Part shown: piece by piece, positions 1-6,428 of the stretch
How positions within the stretch are numbered: the stretch's first letter is position 1
Layout: the number at the start of each line of letters is the position of its first letter
Assembly: GCA_043764135.1 (NCBI GenBank)
Contig: JAYUKV010000008.1
Location: 1 to 22,076 of the forward strand
Direction of reading: 5' to 3'
Length of the DNA: 22,076 nt
Source of the DNA: JAYUKV01 sp043764135
GTDB lineage: Bacteria; Patescibacteriota; JACMRA01
Made by a program: the position numbers and the translations under genes
The notes under the pieces: generated by a model
What the model saw: only the letters and a program-made list of their open reading frames with translations
What the model was told of the DNA's origin: nothing
Databases searched by the model: none

Positions 1-1
1 G

Positions 2-88
2 ATGCCTGGTGTAAAAGTATTATGGAGAGGCTTGATGAAATTAAACGGGATATTAAAATATACCCACATATTTGTGGGTAATGGGTAG
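2..88 (+). CDS. Possible C-terminal end of a gene entering from the left
   Basis: This frame is open from the window edge to a TAG at 86-88. It reads roughly PGVKVLWRGLMKLNGILKYT before a short tail, which faintly resembles the end of IS4-type transposases; that likeness is from memory and unverified. A second frame (1-81, ending TAA) is also open and ends in IYPHICG, so the choice of frame is not secure. The sequence to the left of the window would settle it. Only the C-terminal 28 residues or fewer are visible. Confidence 0.25.
   Translation: MPGVKVLWRGLMKLNGILKYTHIFVGNG
61..80. terminator. Hairpin, possible terminator of the left-edge gene
   Basis: TACCCACA and TGTGGGTA form a perfect 8-bp stem with a 4-nt loop. 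A T-rich stretch follows at 98-117, about 18 nt after the stem, so this is not a textbook intrinsic terminator. It lies across the stop codons of both candidate left-edge frames. Confidence 0.4.
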
Positions 89-204
89 CAAAAGGGTTTT
101 ATTTTTTTGAATTTTTAAACTAAAATAATTTAGATTATATTTTGTATCATGAATTACTATAATACTTTAATGATATAATTAGAAATAAAATTTATTCGTA
201 GATT

Positions 205-233
205 TTGACAAATATGTAAGCTTTAAAGACAAT
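205..233 (+). promoter_or_regulatory. Promoter of the GT-C glycosyltransferase gene
   Basis: A perfect TTGACA at 205-210 is followed after 17 bp by GACAAT at 228-233 (4/6 to TATAAT). The predicted transcript would start near 240, leaving a leader of about 16 nt before the ATG at 256. Confidence 0.55.
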
Positions 234-255
234 TTGAATATATCTTGATACGATT

Positions 256-1014
256 ATGCAACTTTCTAAATTTATTTCTCAGATAATTCAAGATTCAGTT
301 CTTTGGATTAAAACACAAAACAAGATTGTAGTTTTGTTTACTCTTCTAATTTATATATATCTTATAGGTATTAGAATTTATAATATTTTTAATTATCCAT
401 TTGTAGAAGAAGATGAGGGGACTTATATGTTACAGGCTTGGTCGATAAAAGAGACTGATAAAATAGCTTATTATACTTATTGGTATGACCACTCACCTAT
501 GGGTTGGATGGTGATTGCGTTTTTTAGTATTTTTTTAGGTGGAATAACTGGCTTGGGTAACCCAATAAATACTGGTAGAGTCATAATATTGATTATGCAC
601 ATTATATCACTTATAGTGATTCATCGATCGGTCTTAAACTTAACAGATGGTAACAAAATAGCAGGTTTGAGTGCATTGTTGTTCTTCGGAGCAACTAACA
701 TAGGATTATTTTATCAAAGAAGGATATTATTAGATAATATATTAATCTTTTTTTTGGCTTTATCTTTTTATATTCTTACTTTAAAAAAGCAAAAATTAGA
801 ATGGGCGGCAGTTGCAGGATTTTTATTTGGTATTGGAGTTCTTTCAAAAGAATCTGGAATCTTTTTTTTACCAGCTTTTGTAATTTACTTTTTGCTTCGT
901 TTGAAAGGAAGGTTTAGAATACTATATTTCTTTATCTTTAATTCTATAGTCGGTTCTTTATTGTTTTTATACTTGATGTTGGCAGTTTTAAAAAACAGAA
1001 TTGTTACCAAGTGA
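256..1014 (+). CDS. GT-C family membrane glycosyltransferase, N-terminal part (broken gene)
   Basis: This is the N-terminal half of a polytopic glycosyltransferase of the PMT/ArnT type, enzymes that move a sugar from a polyprenyl-phosphate donor onto an acceptor on the outer face of the membrane. A first membrane helix (residues about 25-45) is followed by an acidic EEDEGTYM loop (51-58), the usual position of the catalytic acidic residue in this superfamily. RRILLDN and several further hydrophobic helices follow. The frame ends early in TGA at 1012-1014, the only TGA stop on a main gene here. Removing one A from the A6 run at 990-995 joins it to the frame that continues to 2779, giving about 840 residues with no other interruption. 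The start is ATG 256, behind a good promoter but without a Shine-Dalgarno. The family call is fairly secure; the exact sugar and acceptor are unknown. Confidence 0.75.
   Translation: MQLSKFISQIIQDSVLWIKTQNKIVVLFTLLIYIYLIGIRIYNIFNYPFVEEDEGTYMLQAWSIKETDKIAYYTYWYDHSPMGWMVIAFFSIFLGGITGLGNPINTGRVIILIMHIISLIVIHRSVLNLTDGNKIAGLSALLFFGATNIGLFYQRRILLDNILIFFLALSFYILTLKKQKLEWAAVAGFLFGIGVLSKESGIFFLPAFVIYFLLRLKGRFRILYFFIFNSIVGSLLFLYLMLAVLKNRIVTK
990..1001 (+). other. A6 frameshift site that splits the GT-C gene
   Basis: The run of six A at 990-995 sits where the upstream frame (AVLKN, then stop at 1012) and the downstream frame (LLPSDNKVSLLGT) must join. With five A the reading is AVLKTELLPSDNK and the reading frame is continuous from 256 to 2779. 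It could be an assembly or sequencing error, a true mutation, a phase-variable tract, or a site of transcriptional slippage. Confidence 0.7.
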
Positions 1015-2779
1015 TAATAAGGTATCTTTATTGGGTACCCTTGCTTATCAGAGTTCGAGAGGAAGTGGTTTATTTTTCCTTGATAAATATAGTGAATTTA
1101 TGGTTTCATTTAGTAGGTGGTTATATTTTGATTCGAATTCAGTTTACTTTGCTTTAATTCTTAATGTTGTATTTTTGGTGTTATTTATTTTTAGAAGAAC
1201 ACCAGGAGCGATATTTATTTTCTTAATGAATCTGATTTATATTTTATTTTCAATAAGGGGAAAACTTTATTTAGACTTTTATGTTATTCCTTACTTTTAT
1301 ATATACTCAATCATGTTAGGAGTTACAATAGATTCGATTTCAAAGATAAAAATATTTAGAATTAAAAAAGAAATTTTTCATAGTTTTTCTGCAGTTATTT
1401 CAATATTTATATTAGTATTTTTCCTTGGAAATTATTTTGTTTATGCTAGTGTAGATTCTTCATATAATGAGAATAAACCATTTCAAGACGCTACAGATTG
1501 GCTGATTAAAAATGTAGATGAAAACTCTTCTATTGTTGTGGATAATGGTATGATGATGGGGCTTAGAATACCAAATAAAAATGAAAAGTATTTTAAAAAT
1601 ACAGTGTGGTATATAAAATATGAATTCGACAAAGAGATTTATGAAGATAAATTCAAAAACAATGAAGAAAATGTTGACTATGTTGTTGGTTCCTACAACA
1701 TCGAAAATAATTATTCAAATGATTATAAAAATTCAAAAGTAACCAAGCTTCTACTCAACTCAAAACTAGTAGCAGATTTCTCTGATAAAGAAGGAATGGG
1801 GTTTGTAAAATCAAAAATATACAAAAAAATTAAGGATAAAAAAAGCATTTCTTTAAAACACTATAATTATTTATTACAAAAAATAGAAACAGAAGGAATA
1901 GAAAAACTAAAACTAGATTCTTTTACTTTCAATCAAATCATTGAACTCACTGTACAATTTAAAGATCTAAATAATTTTAATAAGTTACAACAAAGATTTT
2001 ATCTGGATTATATAGAAAATAATGAAAATTATTTGGTAAATCAAGATGGGTTATATTACATATATAATTTAATTAACGGAAGTAAACAGTTTGGGTTGGA
2101 CCTTAATGAAAGGATAGATTTACTTAACAATACCTTACAATCAGACTTTAAAATAAATATTGGTGAGTATGAGATCTTTAAATCAACAATAGATTCAACC
2201 AGAATTGAACTTTCTAAAATCAATCCACTATATTTATTATCTATTTCTAAATTCAAAAACATTGATTATTCCAAAATAATTAGCAGCCACTTCCAACTTC
2301 TCAAAAGAACCATGCAGGAAAATAATTATATTCCTGAATTCATTGAATTGGAAAACGATGGTACGACAATTAAATCTATAAATAATACAAGTAGAGGTAC
2401 TAACAATATACTTTATAATTTATATGAATTAACTCAATCCGATTATAACAAAGAATTACCTATAAAAAATAATTTTTCACAAGAGTTAAAAAAATATCTA
2501 GAATTATATTCAAGTTATAGTACCAAACAAGGATATATGGCAAAATCTTACTTCTTAGATGGAAACCCTGATGAAGGCGCTCCTACATTAGAAAATGATT
2601 TAAATATCTTGTCACTATATAGGCTTACAAACTATGAAAATCAGTTTAAATTTTGGAGAAATAACTTTATTCAATCTATTGATTTGGATGTAAATTGTTT
2701 ACCATATAAATCATCAATTCAAGATTTAGCAAAAAGTGCTCTTTTCTTAAATTTAGAAAACAGAAAACCAACTAATTAA
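1001..2779 (+). CDS. GT-C glycosyltransferase, C-terminal part with extra helical domain (broken gene)
   Basis: This frame continues the upstream GT-C gene. It opens with a conserved-looking LLGTLAYQSSRG segment, then membrane helices up to about residue 150. From about residue 150 a soluble domain begins (FQDATDWLIKNVDENSSIVVD), typical of the extracytoplasmic tail of such transferases. From about residue 285 to the end (592) there is a further, largely helical region rich in Asn, Lys, Leu and Ser, with SSYSTKQGYMAKSYFLDG and a TLENDLNILSLYRLTNYE helix pair. That is compatible with an alpha/alpha-barrel glycan-processing domain, but I cannot assign a family. The only start available at the 5' end is TTG 1001, with no Shine-Dalgarno, so independent translation is doubtful. 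The stop overlaps that of the convergent glycosyltransferase by 3 nt. Confidence 0.65.
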   Translation: MLPSDNKVSLLGTLAYQSSRGSGLFFLDKYSEFMVSFSRWLYFDSNSVYFALILNVVFLVLFIFRRTPGAIFIFLMNLIYILFSIRGKLYLDFYVIPYFYIYSIMLGVTIDSISKIKIFRIKKEIFHSFSAVISIFILVFFLGNYFVYASVDSSYNENKPFQDATDWLIKNVDENSSIVVDNGMMMGLRIPNKNEKYFKNTVWYIKYEFDKEIYEDKFKNNEENVDYVVGSYNIENNYSNDYKNSKVTKLLLNSKLVADFSDKEGMGFVKSKIYKKIKDKKSISLKHYNYLLQKIETEGIEKLKLDSFTFNQIIELTVQFKDLNNFNKLQQRFYLDYIENNENYLVNQDGLYYIYNLINGSKQFGLDLNERIDLLNNTLQSDFKINIGEYEIFKSTIDSTRIELSKINPLYLLSISKFKNIDYSKIISSHFQLLKRTMQENNYIPEFIELENDGTTIKSINNTSRGTNNILYNLYELTQSDYNKELPIKNNFSQELKKYLELYSSYSTKQGYMAKSYFLDGNPDEGAPTLENDLNILSLYRLTNYENQFKFWRNNFIQSIDLDVNCLPYKSSIQDLAKSALFLNLENRKPTN

Positions 2780-2792
2780 GAGGGTTTTCTGT
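2760..2792. terminator. Hairpin across two convergent stop codons
   Basis: ACAGAAAACC (2760-2769) and GGTTTTCTGT (2783-2792) form a perfect 10-bp stem around a 13-nt loop that contains both the TAA of the rightward gene and the TAA of the leftward gene. There is no clean T-run on either side. It may act as a shared bidirectional terminator. Confidence 0.45.
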
Positions 2793-4029
2793 GTATATTG
2801 AAGTGTTCTGTTTTTTCCCATGAATTGTTTTTTGCAAGTTCTCTTATAATTCCTCTGCTTGTTGAATAGGCTACAACTAATTGATATGGAATAAATAAAA
2901 TAAAAATTTTAAAAATGTAAAAAATATTGTATTTAATTCTATACTCCTTGCAAAATTGATAAAAACCATAATTTAATATTACAATTTGCAAGATTAAAAG
3001 AAGTAATGAATAGATTGAAAATAGAGACAACCATATTGATACTTCAAAAAACGGCACTACAAATAACGAAACAACAAGTGTAGTTAACAATATAAAATGC
3101 ATAAATGGCCAAATCAAAAAGTAAAAAGAGATTAGTAATTTACGAGGTGTTGTGAAATTAAGCCATTGAGCTTTAAACAATATCTGTAAAAATCCTTGAT
3201 TCCATCTTGTTCTCTGCTTAATAAAACTTTTTAGTGTTGCTGGGGCTTCTTCTTTGGTTGTAAGTATAGGGTCGTAAATTACAGATATTTTCAAGTCTTT
3301 TTGGAATATTCTAATACCTAGTTCACAATCTTCTGTAAGTGCGGTTTCATCCCAACCTCCAACAGATTCTACAATTGATCTTCTTATAAATGCTGAATTA
3401 CCAGCTAATGGAAATACTTTCATCGTGGCATAAAATGGGAGAAAAGATTTAAACCAGAAATAGTATTCCATGACATTAAAAATACTAAACCATTTTGAAT
3501 CAAAATTCATTAGCTGAACACCGAATTGAACCACATCTGCTTTATGATGTGTTATTTTTTCATTGGCTGTTTTTAGTATATCTTTGTTTATATCATCCTC
3601 TGCATCAAAAACTACAATATAATCACCTGTTGATTTTTTTAGACCTGCGTTAAGTTGATTAGGTTTGTTTCTAACGTTGCTGTTTACTACTACTATAGAC
3701 AAATTTTCTATAGAATATTCATGTAAAGCTTCTTTTGCTGCGTAAAGTGTGTCAGGATCTTCTTCTCTTAAGATTAATATTGTGTTGTATAATTCATGTG
3801 GATAGTCAAGATTTTGAATGGACTTGAGTGTATTTTTTATTACTTTTGATTCGTTTAGCGCTGGTAATAGAATTGTAAAACTAGTTTTATTCAAAACTTT
3901 TAATTGAGAAGGAGTGGTGTTATTGTTGTCTTTATTGTTTTCATTGTTCCATGAATAAAGCATAGAGTACATCGTAAATATACACTGTGCTATATTTATA
4001 GCAAAAAAAACTGAAAATAGAAGTTCCAT
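2776..4029 (-). CDS. Processive family 2 glycosyltransferase (cellulose/polysaccharide synthase-like)
   Basis: This is a membrane GT2 enzyme of the BcsA/hyaluronan-synthase class, which uses nucleotide-sugars in the cytoplasm to build and often extrude a polysaccharide. An N-terminal membrane helix (1-27) is followed by a GT-A domain starting FTILLPALNES (51-61). DAEDD (142-146), TED (232-234) and QRTRW (272-276, the QxxRW motif of processive enzymes) follow. Four or so C-terminal membrane helices lie between 298 and 390. At 417 residues it is complete but lacks PilZ or other extra domains. The start is ATG 4029, with no Shine-Dalgarno. It runs tail-to-tail with the GT-C gene, so the two may act on the same surface glycan; that is inference from position only. 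Confidence 0.88.
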   Translation of the reverse strand: MELLFSVFFAINIAQCIFTMYSMLYSWNNENNKDNNNTTPSQLKVLNKTSFTILLPALNESKVIKNTLKSIQNLDYPHELYNTILILREEDPDTLYAAKEALHEYSIENLSIVVVNSNVRNKPNQLNAGLKKSTGDYIVVFDAEDDINKDILKTANEKITHHKADVVQFGVQLMNFDSKWFSIFNVMEYYFWFKSFLPFYATMKVFPLAGNSAFIRRSIVESVGGWDETALTEDCELGIRIFQKDLKISVIYDPILTTKEEAPATLKSFIKQRTRWNQGFLQILFKAQWLNFTTPRKLLISFYFLIWPFMHFILLTTLVVSLFVVPFFEVSIWLSLFSIYSLLLLILQIVILNYGFYQFCKEYRIKYNIFYIFKIFILFIPYQLVVAYSTSRGIIRELAKNNSWEKTEHFNIHRKPS

Positions 4030-4214
4030 AATTGTAGTAAATTATTTTTTAAATATAAATGAATAAATTTTATTTAAATCATGTATGAGATTAGATTAAA
4101 AAAAAATATTCTCGAACAATCATAGATTTATTCAAGTTATTTAATTTTAAAAAACTCTTAAATAAGTCTTTATATTATTTAACATATGTGTCAATTGAAA
4201 GATTTTATTTTTTT

Positions 4215-4222
4215 GTATTTAC
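4215..4222 (+). repeat. Target-site duplication, left copy
   Basis: GTATTTAC directly precedes the left inverted repeat of the IS1-type element. The identical 8 bases directly follow the right inverted repeat at 5046-5053. Eight to nine bp is the usual IS1 duplication length. Confidence 0.9.
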
Positions 4223-4245
4223 GGTAATGTATCAAACAGCACTCA
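4223..4245 (+). repeat. IS1-type terminal inverted repeat, left
   Basis: GGTAATGTATCAAACAGC plus five more bases match the reverse complement of 5023-5045 at 20 of 23 positions. The stop of the transposase frame (4232-4234) lies inside it. Confidence 0.88.
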
Positions 4246-4651
4246 CACTATTAACAAGGTATTGATTACCTTTTTCTAGATTGTAAATGTATATAAATAA
4301 TCTTATGTTAATTTCGAGCATTTCATCCGATTTAGAGAAAGACAAAGTCTTTCTCGTAAGTCTTCCTAATCCTTGTCTTATCGTGTTATTAAATCTTTCT
4401 ACATGATTAGTTAATCCTGATTCTTTGCCGACGCTTTTGTGTCGGTAATTGCTAAGTACAGTTGAATAACATTCCCAGTAGTCTGAATAAGTTTTAGATT
4501 CTTTGTATTCTTTAGGTACTTTTCTCCAAAATTCTAGACAATCAATAATACCTCTCTTACCAATATGATATGAAACTATTTGTCTTGTTCTTTTGCAAAT
4601 AGCAAACCATAACCAATAATCGTGTATCTTTGATTTTACGAAAGTCCACAT
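4232..4651 (-). CDS. IS1-family transposase InsB, catalytic part
   Basis: This is the catalytic DDE domain of an IS1-type transposase, which cuts and joins the element ends. Visible motifs are WTFVKSK, WLWFAICKRTRQIVSYHIG, YSDYWECY (second catalytic Asp) and NHVERFNNTIRQGLGRLTRKT (catalytic Glu in VERFN). The ATG at 4651 cannot be the true N-terminus: the same frame is open upstream to the A6 run at 4729-4734 and encodes GDVLELDE just before the ATG, which holds the first catalytic Asp. As in IS1, the active enzyme should be an InsA-InsB fusion made by -1 frameshifting, 249 residues from 4980 to 4232. Confidence 0.9.
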   Translation of the reverse strand: MWTFVKSKIHDYWLWFAICKRTRQIVSYHIGKRGIIDCLEFWRKVPKEYKESKTYSDYWECYSTVLSNYRHKSVGKESGLTNHVERFNNTIRQGLGRLTRKTLSFSKSDEMLEINIRLFIYIYNLEKGNQYLVNSVSAV

Positions 4652-4713
4652 TTCATCAAGCTCAAGTACATCTCCTTCCCTAAAGGGAAGGAGTGTACTT
4701 GATAAAATATCAC

Positions 4714-4980
4714 TTAATTGACTTCCCCTTTTTTAAGCCAAGCTATTAAAGTAGTTACTGATACACCATAAATTCTTCTAATTCCTCTCATGCTAGGTCT
4801 TTCATGATATGCTTTTAATATTTCTTGTTTTCTTTCTTCGGTATAAATTGGTTTTAACTCAAGGACTCTGATTACTTTGCAATCTTTACATTTGTATCTT
4901 TGATTACCATTTCTATTGCATCCATTTTTAACAATATTAGTTGAATTACATTTTCTACAACTAAAGGTTTTTAATATCAT
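4714..4980 (-). CDS. IS1-family InsA-like zinc-finger/HTH protein
   Basis: This is the DNA-binding N-terminal part of an IS1-type transposase. In IS1, InsA alone binds the inverted repeats and represses transposition. It carries a zinc ribbon with paired cysteines (CRKC ... YKCKDC, residues 8-36). A helix-turn-helix follows (ILKAYHERPSMRGIRRIYGVSVTTLIAWLKK). The frame stops nine codons after TTLIAW. An A6 run (minus strand, plus positions 4729-4734) allows a -1 shift into the InsB frame, giving AWLKK-RGSQLSDILSS and on into the DDE domain. The start is ATG 4980. Confidence 0.88.
   Translation of the reverse strand: MILKTFSCRKCNSTNIVKNGCNRNGNQRYKCKDCKVIRVLELKPIYTEERKQEILKAYHERPSMRGIRRIYGVSVTTLIAWLKKGEVN
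4729..4734 (-). promoter_or_regulatory. Putative -1 programmed frameshift site of the IS1 transposase
   Basis: On the minus strand CTT AAA AAA GGG reads in the InsA frame. Slipping back one base continues AAA AGG GGA in the InsB frame, which then has no stop down to 4234 and restores the first catalytic Asp. IS1 uses an A6C tract in the same place between insA and insB. Confidence 0.75.
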
Positions 4981-5022
4981 TTAATAAAAATTTACACTCA
5001 TTCAAATTTTTACAAATTTGAA

Positions 5023-5045
5023 TGAGTGTTGTTTGGTGCATTACC
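5023..5045 (-). repeat. IS1-type terminal inverted repeat, right
   Basis: This is the outer end of the element beside the transposase 5' side. It reads GGTAATGCACCAAACAAC inward on the minus strand and matches 4223-4245 at 20 of 23 positions. Confidence 0.88.
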
Positions 5046-5053
5046 GTATTTAC
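5046..5053 (+). repeat. Target-site duplication, right copy
   Basis: GTATTTAC is identical to 4215-4222 and sits immediately outside the right inverted repeat. Confidence 0.9.
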
Positions 5054-5092
5054 AGATTTGACAAATTTATAACTAACATTCATTTGTATATT

Positions 5093-5548
5093 ATGAAGTC
5101 TTTTAAGTACAGAAAAAATGAAAAAGTAAAACGAAGCAATGTTGTTTTTCGGTCCTACACTAAAAGGATTGGCGAAGCTTCAAGCTTTATATTTTCAAAA
5201 CCTGTATTTATAACTGCAACATCCGCATTTTTCTTATTATCTAATTACTTAATTGTTAGCTCATTTAGCCAAGTATCTAGAGCTGATAATACTACCGAAT
5301 CCTTTAGGATTTATTCATCTAATTCCAAAAAAAAGACTCAAGGTCAAGTAACTGTTCAATTTGCTCCCAATCCAACTATCGTAAAAGATCAAAAGTTCCA
5401 GGTTTATATAATTAAAAAAGGGGATACATTGACAAAAATAGCAGAAGAAACTAAGAATTCACTTGATGAACTTATATCGAACAACAAGATTTCGGATGGG
5501 TTCAGACTTAGAATTGGAGATCCTCTAAAAATAATTCAGGAGAATTAA
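5093..5548 (+). CDS. Membrane-anchored LysM domain protein
   Basis: This 151-residue protein probably binds peptidoglycan. It has a basic cytoplasmic N-terminus (1-36), one membrane helix (about 37-58, PVFITATSAFFLLSNYLIV) and a linker rich in Ser, Lys and Thr. A single C-terminal LysM domain follows (103-148: YIIKKGDTLTKIAEE ... LDELISNNKI ... LRIGDPLKI). The reading frame is open further upstream into the IS1-type element, but ATG 5093 gives a sensible N-terminus and is the first ATG outside the element. It has no Shine-Dalgarno. The insertion has probably cut away the native promoter region; a TTGACA at 5058-5063 remains but lacks a well-spaced -10. The end of this gene carries the ribosome-binding site of the next, so the two form an operon. 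Confidence 0.8.
   Translation: MKSFKYRKNEKVKRSNVVFRSYTKRIGEASSFIFSKPVFITATSAFFLLSNYLIVSSFSQVSRADNTTESFRIYSSNSKKKTQGQVTVQFAPNPTIVKDQKFQVYIIKKGDTLTKIAEETKNSLDELISNNKISDGFRLRIGDPLKIIQEN
5538..5542 (+). promoter_or_regulatory. Shine-Dalgarno for the GTG start at 5551
   Basis: AGGAG lies 8 nt before GTG 5551, within the last codons of the LysM gene. It fixes GTG as the start and indicates coupled translation. Confidence 0.75.
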
Positions 5549-5550
5549 TC

Positions 5551-6321
5551 GTGAAGATTGCAATTATCAAGTTAGGGACAGATTCTATAGTTAATCACAA
5601 TGGAAATCTTAACTATAAGGTAATAGATGAAGTTTTAAATTCAATTAATATCCTTAGATCAAAAGGAATAAGTCCACTTCTAGTATGCTCTGGAGCAGTT
5701 GCAATAGGGAAAAAACAAAACCTAAGTCTAAAATTATCATTACAAAACGAAGCCAGAATATACGCCTCAATTGGTCAACCAATATTATTAAGCAAATTGC
5801 AATCAAGGTTTAGGAAAAAATCTATTCCTTTAGCACAAATTTTATTAACTTCAAAAGATTTTGGTGACAACGAACGAAAGTCAATTCTAATACACACGAT
5901 TTATGATATGCTGAATTCTGGTATTTTGCCAGTAATAAATGAAAACGATTTATTGTCTAATGAAGAATTAGATTGTGTGCCTCTGTTCAATGATAACGAT
6001 TCTCTTGCTGTAAATGTTGCAATTTTAGTTAGTGCAAAATGGTTGTTTTTGGTTTCTGCTGGGATTGATGGTTTGTACAAGGATTATTCTAATCTAGAAT
6101 TAGGTTTTTATGATATCGTAACTGACATTGAATCGGTGTCAATATCTATCTCTGAATCCAAGTCAAGCTCAGGAAGAGGAGGGATGTATGCAAAAATAAA
6201 AGCTATTCAATTAGCTGTCGAAAATAATATCACAACATACTTGATAAATGGATACAAAGCTTGGAATATTCAACTTGCTTTAGAAAAAAGTGTTGAATTT
6301 AATGGAACTAAGTTTGAATAA
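5551..6321 (+). CDS. proB: Glutamate 5-kinase-like amino acid kinase, no PUA domain
   Basis: This is an amino acid kinase family protein, closest to glutamate 5-kinase, which phosphorylates the gamma-carboxylate of glutamate as the first step of proline synthesis. Hallmarks are IKLGT (6-10), SGAVAIG (47-53), AQILLT (95-100), INEND (129-133), NDNDSLA (147-153), DGLY (173-176) and GRGGMYAKI (208-216). At 256 residues it has only the kinase domain; the C-terminal PUA domain of E. coli ProB is absent, as in many short homologues. No proA or proC is visible nearby, so the pathway role is open: it may feed proline synthesis elsewhere or phosphorylate another acidic substrate. It follows the LysM gene by 2 nt and is closed by a terminator at 6367-6394. 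GTG start with AGGAG. Confidence 0.82.
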   Translation: MKIAIIKLGTDSIVNHNGNLNYKVIDEVLNSINILRSKGISPLLVCSGAVAIGKKQNLSLKLSLQNEARIYASIGQPILLSKLQSRFRKKSIPLAQILLTSKDFGDNERKSILIHTIYDMLNSGILPVINENDLLSNEELDCVPLFNDNDSLAVNVAILVSAKWLFLVSAGIDGLYKDYSNLELGFYDIVTDIESVSISISESKSSSGRGGMYAKIKAIQLAVENNITTYLINGYKAWNIQLALEKSVEFNGTKFE

Positions 6322-6366
6322 ACTAATTACTACTTAAATTATTGAGTTTACTTTCAATAATTAAGC

Positions 6367-6394
6367 TAACCCTAAGTACAGGGTTATATTTTTT
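6367..6394 (+). terminator. Intrinsic terminator of the LysM-kinase operon
   Basis: TAACCCT (6367-6373) and AGGGTTA (6380-6386) form a 7-bp stem with a 6-nt loop, followed by TATTTTTT. A second, AT-rich 9-bp hairpin (6337-6345 with 6354-6362) lies just upstream. Confidence 0.8.
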
Positions 6395-6428
6395 ATTATA
6401 AAATCATTAAATAATTTTTTAAACTCTT

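Larger units (their letters stand above)
4223..5045 (-). mobile_element. Complete IS1-family insertion sequence (823 bp)
   Basis: The ends are inverted repeats starting GGTAATG, as in IS1 itself (GGTGATG). Left 4223-4245 and right 5023-5045 match at 20 of 23 positions. They enclose an InsA-like zinc-finger ORF and an InsB-like DDE ORF on the minus strand, joined by an A6 slippage site. An exact 8-bp duplication, GTATTTAC, flanks both ends. The size is close to the 768 bp of classical IS1. Intact ends, the perfect duplication and open reading frames all point to a recent, probably still active insertion. The insertion point is 39 bp upstream of the ATG of the LysM gene. Confidence 0.92.

Noticed and set aside
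5018..5092. N-terminal extension of the LysM protein starting at TTG 5018
   Set aside because: The extension is encoded by the right end of the IS1-type element and by the target duplication, so it is a chance open frame. ATG 5093 is the natural start.
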